Assembly (NCBI GenBank): GCA_964500205.1
Contig: CAZCNS010000014.1
Span: forward strand, 58,751-122,750
From: UBA10329 sp964500205
GTDB lineage: Bacteria > Bacteroidota > Bacteroidia > UBA10329
Direction of reading: 5' to 3'
Length of the DNA: 64,000 nucleotides
The first letter of the stretch is position 1. Each line of letters begins with the position of its first letter. Below are positions 17,886 to 26,500 of this stretch, piece by piece. Below the pieces are notes generated by a model. That model made no database searches and had not been told where the DNA came from. It was given only the letters and a program-made list of their open reading frames with translations. The position numbers and the translations under genes are program-made.

Positions 17886-18308
17886 TTGAGCCACCTCATC
17901 AACACCACAACTTTCCGCGTCCGCTTCAGCGAGGTGGACACCATGCGCATAGTCTGGCACGGAAACTACCTGAAGTATTTTGAAGATGGACGCGATTGTT
18001 GGGGCAAGCAATTCGGTCTCGACTTTCTTCAAGTTTACGAGGAGCACAGCCTGCTGGCACCGCTGGTGAGCACAGACCTCAAATTCAAGCAGCCGCTACG
18101 CTACGGTGACATTGGCCTCATAGAGACCACCTTCATCGACTCTTTGGCGGCCAAGGCCATCTTCCGCTATCGCATATTCGATGAGCAGCGTACGCAGCTC
18201 AAAGTGGAAGGCGAGACCGTGCAGGTATTCACCGACTTGAATTATAACCTTCAGCTCTTCACACCTTCTTTTCTGGAAGAATGGAAGAAAAAGCACGGCC
18301 TCAGATGA
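17886..18308 (+). CDS. Acyl-CoA/ACP thioesterase, hotdog fold (YbgC/4HBT type)
   Basis: 140-residue single hotdog-domain protein. The motif RFSEVDTMRIVWHGNYLKYF contains the Asp-x-x-x-x-x-x-H-x-N-Y arrangement of the 4-hydroxybenzoyl-CoA thioesterase family. First gene of a four-gene cassette with three ketosynthase-like genes; its stop overlaps the next start as ATGA. In aryl-polyene and flexirubin clusters a gene of this kind releases or edits the polyene acyl chain, which is the role inferred here. It starts with TTG. Confidence 0.82.
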   Translation: MSHLINTTTFRVRFSEVDTMRIVWHGNYLKYFEDGRDCWGKQFGLDFLQVYEEHSLLAPLVSTDLKFKQPLRYGDIGLIETTFIDSLAAKAIFRYRIFDEQRTQLKVEGETVQVFTDLNYNLQLFTPSFLEEWKKKHGLR

Positions 18309-19465
18309 AGTACGTTTATGTAGGAGCGAAGAGTATCGTCTGCCCCCTGGGCGATACACCTGCTGAGGTGTTCAAACGGATGCTGGAGGGACAGAGCGGC
18401 CTCCGGCTAAACGAGCAACCGTTCGGACTGGAGATGTCACCTTACCTCGGCCAGATACCCGAGCGATACATCCGCGAGGAAAGCATGGACGCCACCAGAT
18501 TGGAGAACCTGCTCTCCATGTGCCTTGAGAATTCCGTTCGAAAATTGGCTTACGACCCTTTTTTGGACGACCGTGGGCTTGTCATCATCTGCACCACCAA
18601 AGGCAATATCGACCACATTGACAATCCTGACGATGCCCGGCTTCCGCTGCATCGCCTCAGCAGCTTCCTTCAATATCAGTTCCGCCTTTCGCGGATGCCC
18701 ATGGTGCTGTCCAACGCCTGCATCAGCGGGCTGGCAGGCATCATTACTGCCGCGAGGATCATCCAATCAGGCGAAGTGAAGCACGTGCTGGTGCTGGGCG
18801 GAGACCTCGTCTCAAAGTTCACCCTTGCCGGGTTTGCATCGCTCAAAGCCTTGGCAGATGGGCAATGCCAGCCCTACGATGCGCAGCGCACAGGCATCAA
18901 CCTCGGTGAGGCGGCCGCAGGGCTGGTGCTCAGTGCCGACCGCGACCTTTTCAAAGGCCGCTGTGTGGCATATCTCGGAGGGGCCATCACCAACGATGCC
19001 AACCACATCAGCGGGCCATCGCGCACTGGCGAGGGGCTTTACCGGGCCATCTCCCGTGCGTTGGTGGAGTCGGAGGTTGAGCCCAATCATGTCGCCTACA
19101 TCTCTGCCCACGGCACGGGTACGAGTTTCAACGATGAGATGGAATCCATCGCCCTTGAAAGGGCCGGACTGTCAGACACGCCTGTCAATAGCCTCAAGGG
19201 CTACATCGGCCACACGCTGGGTGCTGCGGGCGTCATCGAGACCCTACTCGGCCTAGAGGCCATGAAACAAGGGAAACTATTACCCTCTCTGGGATACGTG
19301 GAGCATGGCGTGTCCAAACCAATGAACATCATCACCGAGCCGCGTCCATTTCCAGCAGGTGTTTTTCTGAAGACCGGATCAGGGTTCGGGGGTGGGAATG
19401 CCGCAGCCATTTTCAACACGCTCTCCTTCACAAAAGGTGACTCGGATACTGACCTGAAACTCTGA
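18305..19465 (+). CDS. Beta-ketoacyl-[acyl-carrier-protein] synthase (cluster copy 1)
   Basis: Claisen condensing enzyme of 386 aa. The catalytic triad is complete: Cys139 in SNACISGLAG, His269 in SAHGTGTSF and His303 in GYIGHTLGAAG. The sequence is divergent from housekeeping FabF and has a shortened N-terminal half, as in secondary-metabolite ketosynthases of aryl-polyene-like loci. Translationally coupled to the thioesterase; 10 nt separate it from the degenerate ketosynthase-like gene downstream. Confidence 0.88.
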   Translation: MKYVYVGAKSIVCPLGDTPAEVFKRMLEGQSGLRLNEQPFGLEMSPYLGQIPERYIREESMDATRLENLLSMCLENSVRKLAYDPFLDDRGLVIICTTKGNIDHIDNPDDARLPLHRLSSFLQYQFRLSRMPMVLSNACISGLAGIITAARIIQSGEVKHVLVLGGDLVSKFTLAGFASLKALADGQCQPYDAQRTGINLGEAAAGLVLSADRDLFKGRCVAYLGGAITNDANHISGPSRTGEGLYRAISRALVESEVEPNHVAYISAHGTGTSFNDEMESIALERAGLSDTPVNSLKGYIGHTLGAAGVIETLLGLEAMKQGKLLPSLGYVEHGVSKPMNIITEPRPFPAGVFLKTGSGFGGGNAAAIFNTLSFTKGDSDTDLKL

Positions 19466-19475
19466 ACATCGAACC

Positions 19476-20066
19476 TTGAATTCTTCCCCAACATACTGCC
19501 ACATCCGCGAGGGCGAGGTCTTTATCAACGGTGAGCTGTTCTGTCAGCACATGGGAGATGAGCCCTTTCTTGTAGGTGTCTATCGCCACCTCGGTCTCAG
19601 CTACCCGAAGTTCTTCAAGATGGATGAGCTATCGCGGCTGGCATTCCTCGGCAGTGAGATGGTGCTCATCCGTTCGGAGATGGAACGCTTCGCGGATGAC
19701 GAGGTGGCCCTGCTTTTCGCCAATCGCAGCAGTAGCCTGATGACAGACGGGCAGTTCCAACAGACGCTCGACAGCGGCATACCCAGCCCCGCGCTCTTCG
19801 TTTATACCCTTCCCAACATCGGGATGGGAGAAGTTTGCATCCGTCACAAACTGTATGGTGAGAACAGCTTTCTGATCTCAGAAGATTTTGATGAGCAGAC
19901 CATGGCCTCCAATGCCAACATGCTGTTACAGCAGGGCGCGGCCGAGGCGGTGCTGCTTGCGTGGGTAGAGACGGATGGTGAACACCATGACGGATTCTTC
20001 GTTTTCTTGGACGAACGAACGGAGATTACTTCAGATGAATTGAATAAGCTGTATAAAATGCATTAG
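19476..20066 (+). CDS. Short ketosynthase-like protein without catalytic residues
   Basis: 196 residues resembling only the N-terminal half of a ketosynthase. The stretch FVYTLPNIGMGEVCIRHKLY aligns with the region that normally ends in the active-site Cys, but no cysteine nucleophile, HGTGT or GHT motif follows. Such truncated partners occur in flexirubin/aryl-polyene loci and could act like a chain-length factor. Starts with TTG at 19476, just after the upstream ketosynthase. The reading frame is intact, so it is a real shortened gene rather than fresh decay. Confidence 0.72.
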   Translation: MNSSPTYCHIREGEVFINGELFCQHMGDEPFLVGVYRHLGLSYPKFFKMDELSRLAFLGSEMVLIRSEMERFADDEVALLFANRSSSLMTDGQFQQTLDSGIPSPALFVYTLPNIGMGEVCIRHKLYGENSFLISEDFDEQTMASNANMLLQQGAAEAVLLAWVETDGEHHDGFFVFLDERTEITSDELNKLYKMH

Positions 20067-20192
20067 CCAAGGTTCAGACCTCACAGATTTTCAAAACCTA
20101 TCGGTCCTCAACCTTTGTAAATCCCGCATTTGAGGGACTTTGTGCGCTTTCATGGTCAAAAAAGTCCGCCTTGGCGGTTTAACCCAACACCC

Positions 20193-21380
20193 ATGCGAAT
20201 AGCAGTAACAGGCATCGGTATCATCTCGGCCATTGGCAGCGGTGCCGAAGAGAACTTCCTTGCGTTAATGGAGAAACGCACAGGCATCGGCAAGGCCACA
20301 GTGCTGGATTCAGCGCTAACGCAAACGCATCTTTTCGGTGAGATAAAGCTCACCAACGACCAGCTTTGCAAGCAACTGAACTGGAAAGGCACGGCCGTCT
20401 CGCGCACCTCATTGCTCAGTGCTGTCGCAATCGCTGAAGCGGTCAAAAGTGCTGATATGGAGGACCTTTCAGAGGTGGGACTCATCTCTGCCACCAGTGT
20501 CAGCGGGATGGACCGAAGCGAATCGTTTCTGGGTGATTTTCTTCTGAGCGGGAATACAGCGGAAGTGGAGCGCATCATCACACATGACGGTGGCACGACC
20601 ACGCGGCAGGTAGCGCAGCATTTTGGCATAGGTGGGCCTATCAACACCATCAGCACTGCTTGCTCCTCGGGGGTTAATGCCATCGCGATGGGCGCAAGGA
20701 TGCTACGACAACGAATGGTGAAGCAGGTGATTGTTGGTGGCACGGACGGTCTCTGCCGCCTCACGGCCAATGGTTTCAACAGCCTGATGATCCTCGACAC
20801 GGAATGGTGCCGCCCGATGTCTGCCAACCGCGCAGGACTCAACCTCGGTGAAGGTGCTGCCTATCTCGTCCTCGAACCGCTGGAAGCAGCCGAGGCGCGG
20901 GGCGCAGAAGTGCTTGCCACCATCTCTGGCTGGGCCAACACCAACGATGCCTATCACCAGACGGCCTCATCGCCCGATGGTGACGGGGCCTACCGCAGCA
21001 TGAAACTTGCCTTGCAGAAGGCTGGGCTTTCTCCCTCAGACATCAACTACATCAACGCACACGGCACAGGAACACCGAACAACGACCAGAGCGAGAGCAT
21101 CGCCATCGACCGTCTGTTCGAGAATAAAAAGCCGCCCATCAGCAGCACTAAGGCATACACGGGCCACACACTGGCAGCTGCGGGTGCCATCGAAGCTGTG
21201 TTCTGTGTGATGTCATTGCTGCACCAACGTCTTCTGCCCAACCTCAATCACAGCCAACCCATCGCGGAAAACGACTGGTTGCCGGTCACGGAGCCTTTAG
21301 AGACAAAACTTCGGCACGTGTTATCCAACTCGTTCGGTTTCGGGGGAAACAACAGCAGTGTTGTGATCTCCGGGTTATGA
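20193..21380 (+). CDS. Beta-ketoacyl-[acyl-carrier-protein] synthase (cluster copy 2)
   Basis: Ketosynthase of 395 aa with the full triad: Cys157 in STACSSGVNA, His290 in NAHGTGTPNND and His325 in YTGHTLAAAG. More FabF-like than the first copy. The ATG at 20193 starts the typical MRIAVTGIGIISAIG. A 12-bp CCGCC-TT-GGCGG palindrome lies just upstream (about 20166-20177). Last gene of the cassette; no acyl carrier protein, ketoreductase or dehydratase is adjacent, so partner proteins must be encoded elsewhere. Confidence 0.9.
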   Translation: MRIAVTGIGIISAIGSGAEENFLALMEKRTGIGKATVLDSALTQTHLFGEIKLTNDQLCKQLNWKGTAVSRTSLLSAVAIAEAVKSADMEDLSEVGLISATSVSGMDRSESFLGDFLLSGNTAEVERIITHDGGTTTRQVAQHFGIGGPINTISTACSSGVNAIAMGARMLRQRMVKQVIVGGTDGLCRLTANGFNSLMILDTEWCRPMSANRAGLNLGEGAAYLVLEPLEAAEARGAEVLATISGWANTNDAYHQTASSPDGDGAYRSMKLALQKAGLSPSDINYINAHGTGTPNNDQSESIAIDRLFENKKPPISSTKAYTGHTLAAAGAIEAVFCVMSLLHQRLLPNLNHSQPIAENDWLPVTEPLETKLRHVLSNSFGFGGNNSSVVISGL

Positions 21381-21420
21381 AAGACTTTTCAACATCCGCA
21401 GGGCGGAAAGGCTGAAAAAC

Positions 21421-21428
21421 TACCTTTG
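21421..21428 (+). promoter_or_regulatory. -7 box TACCTTTG upstream of the acidic lipoprotein gene
   Basis: Exact TAnnTTTG match, 33 nt before the ATG at 21462. Confidence 0.55.
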
Positions 21429-21461
21429 TCCGACATCTAACCCATAAAACATCAAGCAATC

Positions 21462-21794
21462 ATGAAAAAAGTATATCTGTTCAGCATGATCGGTGGTCTG
21501 TTCCTTTTCGCGGCCTGCGGAGGAGGAGAGCAGCCAGCACAGGAAGAAGAAGTGGTGATCGAGGAGGTGGTTGAGGAGGAACCAGAGGTGGTTGCTGCTC
21601 CAGCTCCAGCACCAAGTCCAGCAGCAGCGCCTGCGCCTGCCCCTGTAGAAGAGCCTGCCGTAGAGGAGAAGAAGGAGGAGTCTGGAAAGCTCAACGTTAA
21701 AGGTGACGATAAGGAAAGTACCGGTTCTAAGCTTGACGTAAAGGGATCTGGTGAAGAAGGTGGTAAAGAAGGTAAAAAACTTAAATTGAAGTAA
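21462..21794 (+). CDS. Small acidic, Pro/Ala-rich lipoprotein
   Basis: 110 residues: signal peptide with lipobox FAAC (Cys at about 19), then a Glu/Val-rich stretch, a Pro-Ala linker (APAPAPSPAAAPAPAP), and a lysine-rich tail with two related segments GKLNVKGDDKES and SKLDVKGSGEE. No enzymatic domain. Low complexity suggests a flexible envelope linker or surface protein; function unknown. It has its own promoter and a strong terminator, so it is a single-gene transcript, probably well expressed. Confidence 0.8.
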   Translation: MKKVYLFSMIGGLFLFAACGGGEQPAQEEEVVIEEVVEEEPEVVAAPAPAPSPAAAPAPAPVEEPAVEEKKEESGKLNVKGDDKESTGSKLDVKGSGEEGGKEGKKLKLK

Positions 21795-21816
21795 TTAAAC
21801 CCTTTACAATCCTCCG

Positions 21817-21850
21817 AAAAGGGCTGTCTCATCAGAGGCAGCCCTTTTTT
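21817..21850 (+). terminator. Rho-independent terminator after the acidic lipoprotein gene
   Basis: A 14-bp stem (AAAAGGGCTGTCTC with GAGGCAGCCCTTTT, one wobble), ATCA loop and T-tract. Confidence 0.9.
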
Positions 21851-22199
21851 GTGTGATGCCACTATCAACCGTTGCCCTGCTGTCTATGTGCTGTGAAAAT
21901 TCCAGTGCGATGGACTTATCTACAAGAGAAGGTTGCTGACATCGAGCACAAAGACTCAACGGGATTCATGCACATGATTGAAATGCCGCTGGCATCATAA
22001 GCAACGCTACAGTGCAGCATTCCTTATTCCCAAACATCCGTTAAAGAATCAATTGCAACCGATGAGCAGAACGTGCCTGACAGCGTACCCCTCATTCCAG
22101 CAAGCACCACTGTGAATAAGTAACGATCACGAACAAACGACATCCCAGTTCACGTTTCCTATGTCACAAGGAAAAGAGAACAGAAATGTGGAAGAACGA
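21851..22199. other. Gene-free stretch of about 350 nt
   Basis: No supported reading frame, repeat or structured element seen between the two terminators. Confidence 0.6.
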
Positions 22200-22236
22200 G
22201 AAAGCCGTTCTGAACCAATGGTCCAGAACGGCTTTC
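22200..22236 (-). terminator. Rho-independent terminator of the EGF-like lipoprotein gene
   Basis: Perfect 13-bp stem (GAAAGCCGTTCTG with CAGAACGGCTTTC) 18 nt past the stop codon of the minus-strand gene. No long T-tract follows. Confidence 0.75.
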
Positions 22237-22254
22237 AATAAGAGATACTGATTA

Positions 22255-22731
22255 TCAGTTCTGCTGAACAGCAGCGCAAGTATCAGAATCACCACCTACA
22301 GAGATGGTGAAGTTGATAGTGGTCACACCACCTGCACGGGTCACTGAACCAGAGATAGTACCGTTACCGAAAGACTGGCTTGCGATAGTGATGCCACCTT
22401 CTGCATTCACAGTGCCGTTGACAACGAATCCTGCATCGTACAGATTGCTGATGGTAACAGCAACGTCAGAAGAACCAGCCGCAATAGTAACTGCATACTG
22501 ATCAGTTGACTGGCTGCAAGTTTCAGCTACGTTGAAAGTACCGAGATACTTGGCGCGCACCAATGTTTCGCAATTGTTACCCTCGAAACCAGTATCGCAG
22601 ATACAATCACCGTCAACACAAGTACCGTTAGCACCACACTCTACATCCTTGCAAGCATCAGTCTCGCAAGAAGAGAAGCTGAACATGCCGATGGCTACAA
22701 CTCCGAGAATTTTGAAAAGTTTGTTTTTCAT
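22255..22731 (-). CDS. Lipoprotein with an EGF-like domain
   Basis: 158-residue envelope lipoprotein. Signal peptide with lipobox FSSC (about residue 21), then a single cysteine-rich EGF-like module with pattern CKDVECGANGTCVDGDCIC and CDTGFEGNNC, then a beta-rich Thr/Ser/Gly domain ending in DTCAAVQQN. The ATG at 22731 is picked because it begins the signal peptide. Such EGF-bearing lipoproteins are common in Bacteroidota, with no known function. It has its own promoter and terminator. Confidence 0.83.
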   Translation of the reverse strand: MKNKLFKILGVVAIGMFSFSSCETDACKDVECGANGTCVDGDCICDTGFEGNNCETLVRAKYLGTFNVAETCSQSTDQYAVTIAAGSSDVAVTISNLYDAGFVVNGTVNAEGGITIASQSFGNGTISGSVTRAGGVTTINFTISVGGDSDTCAAVQQN

Positions 22732-22758
22732 TTTGTTTTTGGTTTTAGTTGAACGGGG

Positions 22759-22766
22759 CAAATGTA
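22759..22766 (-). promoter_or_regulatory. -7 box TACATTTG upstream of the EGF-like lipoprotein gene
   Basis: Minus-strand TAnnTTTG match, 27 nt before the start at 22731. Confidence 0.55.
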
Positions 22767-22863
22767 GAAAACCATCTGATCGGTGCAATTGATGCGACAT
22801 CATTCTTAATGAGGTCTTTTCAACAGAGAATTGTCAAGAGGAAAAATCGGGTATGCCTCCTAC

Positions 22864-22871
22864 TACTTTTG
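22864..22871 (+). promoter_or_regulatory. -7 box TACTTTTG upstream of the 2-oxoacid dehydrogenase E1 gene
   Basis: TAnnTTTG match, 19 nt before the ATG at 22891. Confidence 0.6.
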
Positions 22872-22890
22872 CCACCCCATTCAAGATCCC

Positions 22891-24867
22891 ATGAACTTCA
22901 AAGGCCAAAGCCTCGATGCCGCTGAACTGAAGCAGCTGTACACTGCCCTGCTTGAGCCCCGAATGATAGAGGAAAAGATGCTGGTGCTGCTGCGACAGGG
23001 GCGCATCAGTAAATGGTTCAGCGGTATTGGTCAGGAGGCCATCTCCGTGGGCGTGGCGCAGGCTTTGGCGCAAGACGAGCACATCCTGCCCATGCACCGC
23101 AACCTCGGTGTGTTCACCTCACGCGGCATCGAATTCCATCGGCTGTTCGCTCAGTTTCAGGGCAAGATGAGCGGCTTCACCAAGGGCCGCGACCGCAGTT
23201 TCCATTTCGGATCGCGTGAACATCATATAGTAGGTATGATCTCTCACCTCGGCCCGCAGCTGGGCGTGGCGGACGGTATCGCTCTCGGTCATCTTCTTAA
23301 AGAGGAAAAGAAGGTCACGGCCGTCTTCACCGGTGACGGGGGCGCAAGCGAGGGCGATTTTCACGAGAGCCTTAACGTGGCAGCCGTGTGGGACCTGCCC
23401 GTGATCTTCATCATAGAGAACAATGGCTATGGCCTAAGCACCCCGAGCAGCGAGCAGTTCAGGTGCAACCAATTCATTGACAAGTGTATCGGCTACGGCA
23501 TGGAGGGTGTGCAGGTGGACGGCAACAACGTGGCGGAGGTGTATGCGGTCGTGAAGCGCATCGCGGCAGACCTACGCGAGAATCCACGCCCCATTATGTT
23601 GGAATGCCTGACCTTCCGGATGCGCGGTCACGAAGAGGCATCGGGCACCAAGTACGTACCTGACGGACTCTTTGCGGAATGGGCCAAGAAAGACCCCGTG
23701 GAGAACTTTGAACGATTCGTGATCGAAGAAGGCATCGTCTCGGAGCAGGAGGCGCACGGCATACGCGCCATAATCAAGAAGAAGATCGAGGTGGGACTCG
23801 AAAGGGCGTACTCTGAAGAAAAGATCGTCCCATCGACCGAGACGGAGCTGGCTGACGTGTATCGTGAGCATAAGCATGTTCCTGAGAACCCATTATCCGA
23901 CAAAAAGGAGATGCGGCTGGTGGATGCTTTATCTGATGGACTGCGTGAGGCCATGCGGAAGCATCCCGGCCTCGTGCTTATGGGGCAGGACATCGCGGAT
24001 TACGGGGGTGTCTTCAAAGTAACGGAGGGCTTTGTAGAGGAGTTTGGAAAAGAACGGGTGCGCAACACCCCGCTGTGCGAGTCGGCCATTCTCGGTGCGG
24101 GCCTCGGCCTGAGCATCAATGGAATGAAGGCAATGGTGGAGATGCAGTTCGCAGATTTCGTGAGCGAGGGTATCACACAGATTGTGAACAACCTCGCCAA
24201 ATCACACTGGCGCTGGGGGCAGAATGCCGATGTGGTGGTGCGGATGCCCACTGGCGCAGGCGTGGCGGCAGGACCGTTCCACTCTCAAAGCAACGAGGCG
24301 TGGTTCTTCCACACGCCCGGCCTCAAGGTGGTCTATCCGGCATTCCCATCGGATGCGAAGGGTCTGCTCATCAGCGCATTCGAGGATCCGAATCCCGTCA
24401 TCTTCTTCGAGCAGAAGGCATTGTACAGAAGTGTGAGGGAGGATGTGCCAGAGGGGTATTTCAACATTGAGATCGGTAAGGCTCGACTCGTACGTGAGGG
24501 CTCGCATTGCAGCATCATCACCTACGGAATCGGGGTGCATTGGGCCCTGGACTTCCTCGATGCAAATCCCGAAATCAGTGCCGACCTGCTCGACCTGCGG
24601 ACGCTACTGCCTTTCGACCGCGAGGCCATTCTGTCATCCGTAAATAAAACGGGACGTGCCATCATCCTGCACGAGGATACGCTGACGGGCGGCATCGGTG
24701 CGGAACTCTCTGCATTCATCACAGAGAATGCTTTTGACAGCCTCGATGCGCCTGTGATGCGCTCAGCAAGTTTGGACACGCCTGTGCCGTTCGTATCAGA
24801 ACTGGAGTGGAATTTCCTGCCGAAACAGCGATTTGCGCAAAAGGTCAGAGAACTGCTCGATTACTGA
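22891..24867 (+). CDS. 2-oxoacid dehydrogenase E1, fused alpha-beta (branched-chain type)
   Basis: Thiamine-pyrophosphate E1 component that decarboxylates branched-chain 2-oxoacids (2-oxoisovalerate) and transfers the acyl group to lipoyl-E2. 658 residues: alpha part about 1-340 with the TPP motif GDGGASEGDFHESLNVA...ENNGYG, beta part about 345-658 with PLCESAILGAGLGLS, MQFADF and HEDTLTGGIGAE. The two subunits are separate genes in many bacteria; the fusion is common in Bacteroidota. E2 and E3 genes are not adjacent. The start at 22891 follows the promoter directly. Confidence 0.93.
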   Translation: MNFKGQSLDAAELKQLYTALLEPRMIEEKMLVLLRQGRISKWFSGIGQEAISVGVAQALAQDEHILPMHRNLGVFTSRGIEFHRLFAQFQGKMSGFTKGRDRSFHFGSREHHIVGMISHLGPQLGVADGIALGHLLKEEKKVTAVFTGDGGASEGDFHESLNVAAVWDLPVIFIIENNGYGLSTPSSEQFRCNQFIDKCIGYGMEGVQVDGNNVAEVYAVVKRIAADLRENPRPIMLECLTFRMRGHEEASGTKYVPDGLFAEWAKKDPVENFERFVIEEGIVSEQEAHGIRAIIKKKIEVGLERAYSEEKIVPSTETELADVYREHKHVPENPLSDKKEMRLVDALSDGLREAMRKHPGLVLMGQDIADYGGVFKVTEGFVEEFGKERVRNTPLCESAILGAGLGLSINGMKAMVEMQFADFVSEGITQIVNNLAKSHWRWGQNADVVVRMPTGAGVAAGPFHSQSNEAWFFHTPGLKVVYPAFPSDAKGLLISAFEDPNPVIFFEQKALYRSVREDVPEGYFNIEIGKARLVREGSHCSIITYGIGVHWALDFLDANPEISADLLDLRTLLPFDREAILSSVNKTGRAIILHEDTLTGGIGAELSAFITENAFDSLDAPVMRSASLDTPVPFVSELEWNFLPKQRFAQKVRELLDY

Positions 24868-24871
24868 AGAG

Positions 24872-25558
24872 TCAGTTGGCAGGCTCACGGAGAATGTAGC
24901 CCATACCCACCTTGGTCTGTATCAGCCTCGGACGTCCATCTTTCTCCAGCTTGTTGCGCAGGTAATTGATATACACGTCAACGATGTTGGTACCCACATC
25001 AAAGTTGATGCCCCACACCACATTGAGAATGCGGTCGCGGGTGAGCATGATATTCGGATTCTGCATGAAGAACTCCAGCAGGCGATACTCCTTGGCAGTC
25101 AGCGTCACCTCATTGCCTCCGACCGTGACCTCGCGCTTGTCACGGTCAAGCACCACATCGTAGAATTCGAGCTTTCCAGTGGTTGAGACCTGCATGGTGT
25201 AGCGTCTCTTAAGGGCATTCATACGGGCAACGAGCTCCTCCAGCTTGAATGGTTTGGGCAGATAGTCATCAGCACCGGTGTTGAGTCCCTTTACCACCTG
25301 CTCAGTAGAATTGAGAGCCGTGAGCATAATGATGGGGAGGTCTGACCGCAACACCTTCCGGATGTATTCGCTCACCTCATGACCGTTCTTCTCGGGCATG
25401 ATCACATCGAGTAGAAGCAGGTCATAGTCCTCTTTCTCAACCTTTGTGAGACAGCTACGGCCATCATGCACCACATCCACCACAAAGCCCTGCTCTGAGA
25501 GCCCCCTTCGAATAAAATTGGCGACATTGACCTCATCTTCACATACCAGGACTTTCAT
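24872..25558 (-). CDS. OmpR-family response regulator, orphan
   Basis: 228-residue two-component regulator: receiver domain with acidic pocket CEDE, phospho-acceptor Asp in LLLLDVIMPEKNG (about residue 52) and conserved Lys in PKPF, then a winged-helix DNA-binding domain (about 130-228) with LTAKEYRLLEFF and the VDVYINYLRNKL recognition region. No histidine kinase is next to it. Its stop lies 4 nt from the E1 gene stop, which it faces. Confidence 0.92.
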   Translation of the reverse strand: MKVLVCEDEVNVANFIRRGLSEQGFVVDVVHDGRSCLTKVEKEDYDLLLLDVIMPEKNGHEVSEYIRKVLRSDLPIIMLTALNSTEQVVKGLNTGADDYLPKPFKLEELVARMNALKRRYTMQVSTTGKLEFYDVVLDRDKREVTVGGNEVTLTAKEYRLLEFFMQNPNIMLTRDRILNVVWGINFDVGTNIVDVYINYLRNKLEKDGRPRLIQTKVGMGYILREPAN

Positions 25559-25582
25559 TGCAGTGGCTTTAAGAATGCGCGG

Positions 25583-25590
25583 CAAAGTTA
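25583..25590 (-). promoter_or_regulatory. -7 box TAACTTTG upstream of the response regulator gene
   Basis: Minus-strand TAnnTTTG match, 24 nt before the start at 25558. Confidence 0.6.
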
Positions 25591-25643
25591 GACCCGGCAC
25601 GAGGGGTGCTCAATTAGACGGCTATTAGATTGGCGATGAAGCG

Positions 25644-26402
25644 CTAAGAATCGCCATCATCCTCCTTGAGACGGGGATTGAGTTCCACCTTCTCGCCACC
25701 AGAGGATTTCCGCACACGCAGATTGACCATCTCCACGGCCAAAGAGAAGAACACCGCGAAGTAGATGTAGCCCTTGGGAACCTCCACATGAAAGCCTTCT
25801 ATCATCAACATGAACCCGATGAGGATCAGGAATGACAGCGCGAGTATCTGCAAGGTGGGATTTTTGTTGATGAAACGGCTGATGGCCCCCGCAAATGCCA
25901 TCATGATTCCGAGAGCGATGACCACGGCCACGATCATCACCAGCACCTCATCCACAAGGCCGATGGCGGTGAGAATGCTGTCGAACGAGAAGATGATGTC
26001 GAGCAGGATGATCTGTGCGATGACCCCGCTCACGCTCTTCGCACTGTTGGCCTTCACCTCCTCGGGGGTTCCCTGCATCTTATGGTGGATCTCCATGGTA
26101 CTCTTGAAGAGCAGGAAAATTCCGCCAACGGCCAGGATGATGTCGCGGCCGCTGAGGGCGAAGTCCATCACGGTGATCAGCGGCCGTGTGAAGGTAATGA
26201 TGTAGGAAATGCCCAGCAGCAGGGCAATACGGAACACCAAGGCGAATAGCAGCCCGATATTGCGAGCACGGGCCTGCTTCTCCTCCGGCAGTTTGCCTGC
26301 CACAATGGAGATGAAGATGATGTTGTCTATACCCAGTATCACCTCCAGAAAAGTGAGGGTGAGTAGAGCGACCCAGGTCTCTGAGTGCATGAAGATCTCC
26401 AT
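25644..26402 (-). CDS. TerC family integral membrane protein
   Basis: 252 residues with about seven membrane segments. TerC signatures are EVILGIDNIIFISIV near the N-terminus and LLDIIFSFDSILTAIGL in the middle, each with the conserved intramembrane Asp pair. Family members are linked to metal-ion export (manganese, calcium) and tellurite tolerance. No other ter genes are near, so a Mn/metal homeostasis role is more likely than tellurite resistance. Confidence 0.9.
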   Translation of the reverse strand: MEIFMHSETWVALLTLTFLEVILGIDNIIFISIVAGKLPEEKQARARNIGLLFALVFRIALLLGISYIITFTRPLITVMDFALSGRDIILAVGGIFLLFKSTMEIHHKMQGTPEEVKANSAKSVSGVIAQIILLDIIFSFDSILTAIGLVDEVLVMIVAVVIALGIMMAFAGAISRFINKNPTLQILALSFLILIGFMLMIEGFHVEVPKGYIYFAVFFSLAVEMVNLRVRKSSGGEKVELNPRLKEDDGDS

Positions 26403-26426
26403 GATACGAACAGTGTTTGGCGGGTA

Positions 26427-26434
26427 CGAAAGTA
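26427..26434 (-). promoter_or_regulatory. -7 box TACTTTCG upstream of the terC-like gene
   Basis: One mismatch to TAnnTTTG on the minus strand, 24 nt before the start at 26402. Confidence 0.45.
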
Positions 26435-26474
26435 GATAGGTATCTGGCGGCTATACATGACTTCGACCAAGCTT

Positions 26475-26482
26475 TACTTTTG
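26475..26482 (+). promoter_or_regulatory. -7 box TACTTTTG upstream of the exonuclease III gene
   Basis: TAnnTTTG match, 18 nt before the ATG at 26501; divergent from the terC-like promoter. Confidence 0.6.
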
Positions 26483-26500
26483 GCCAAAACCCACCACATC

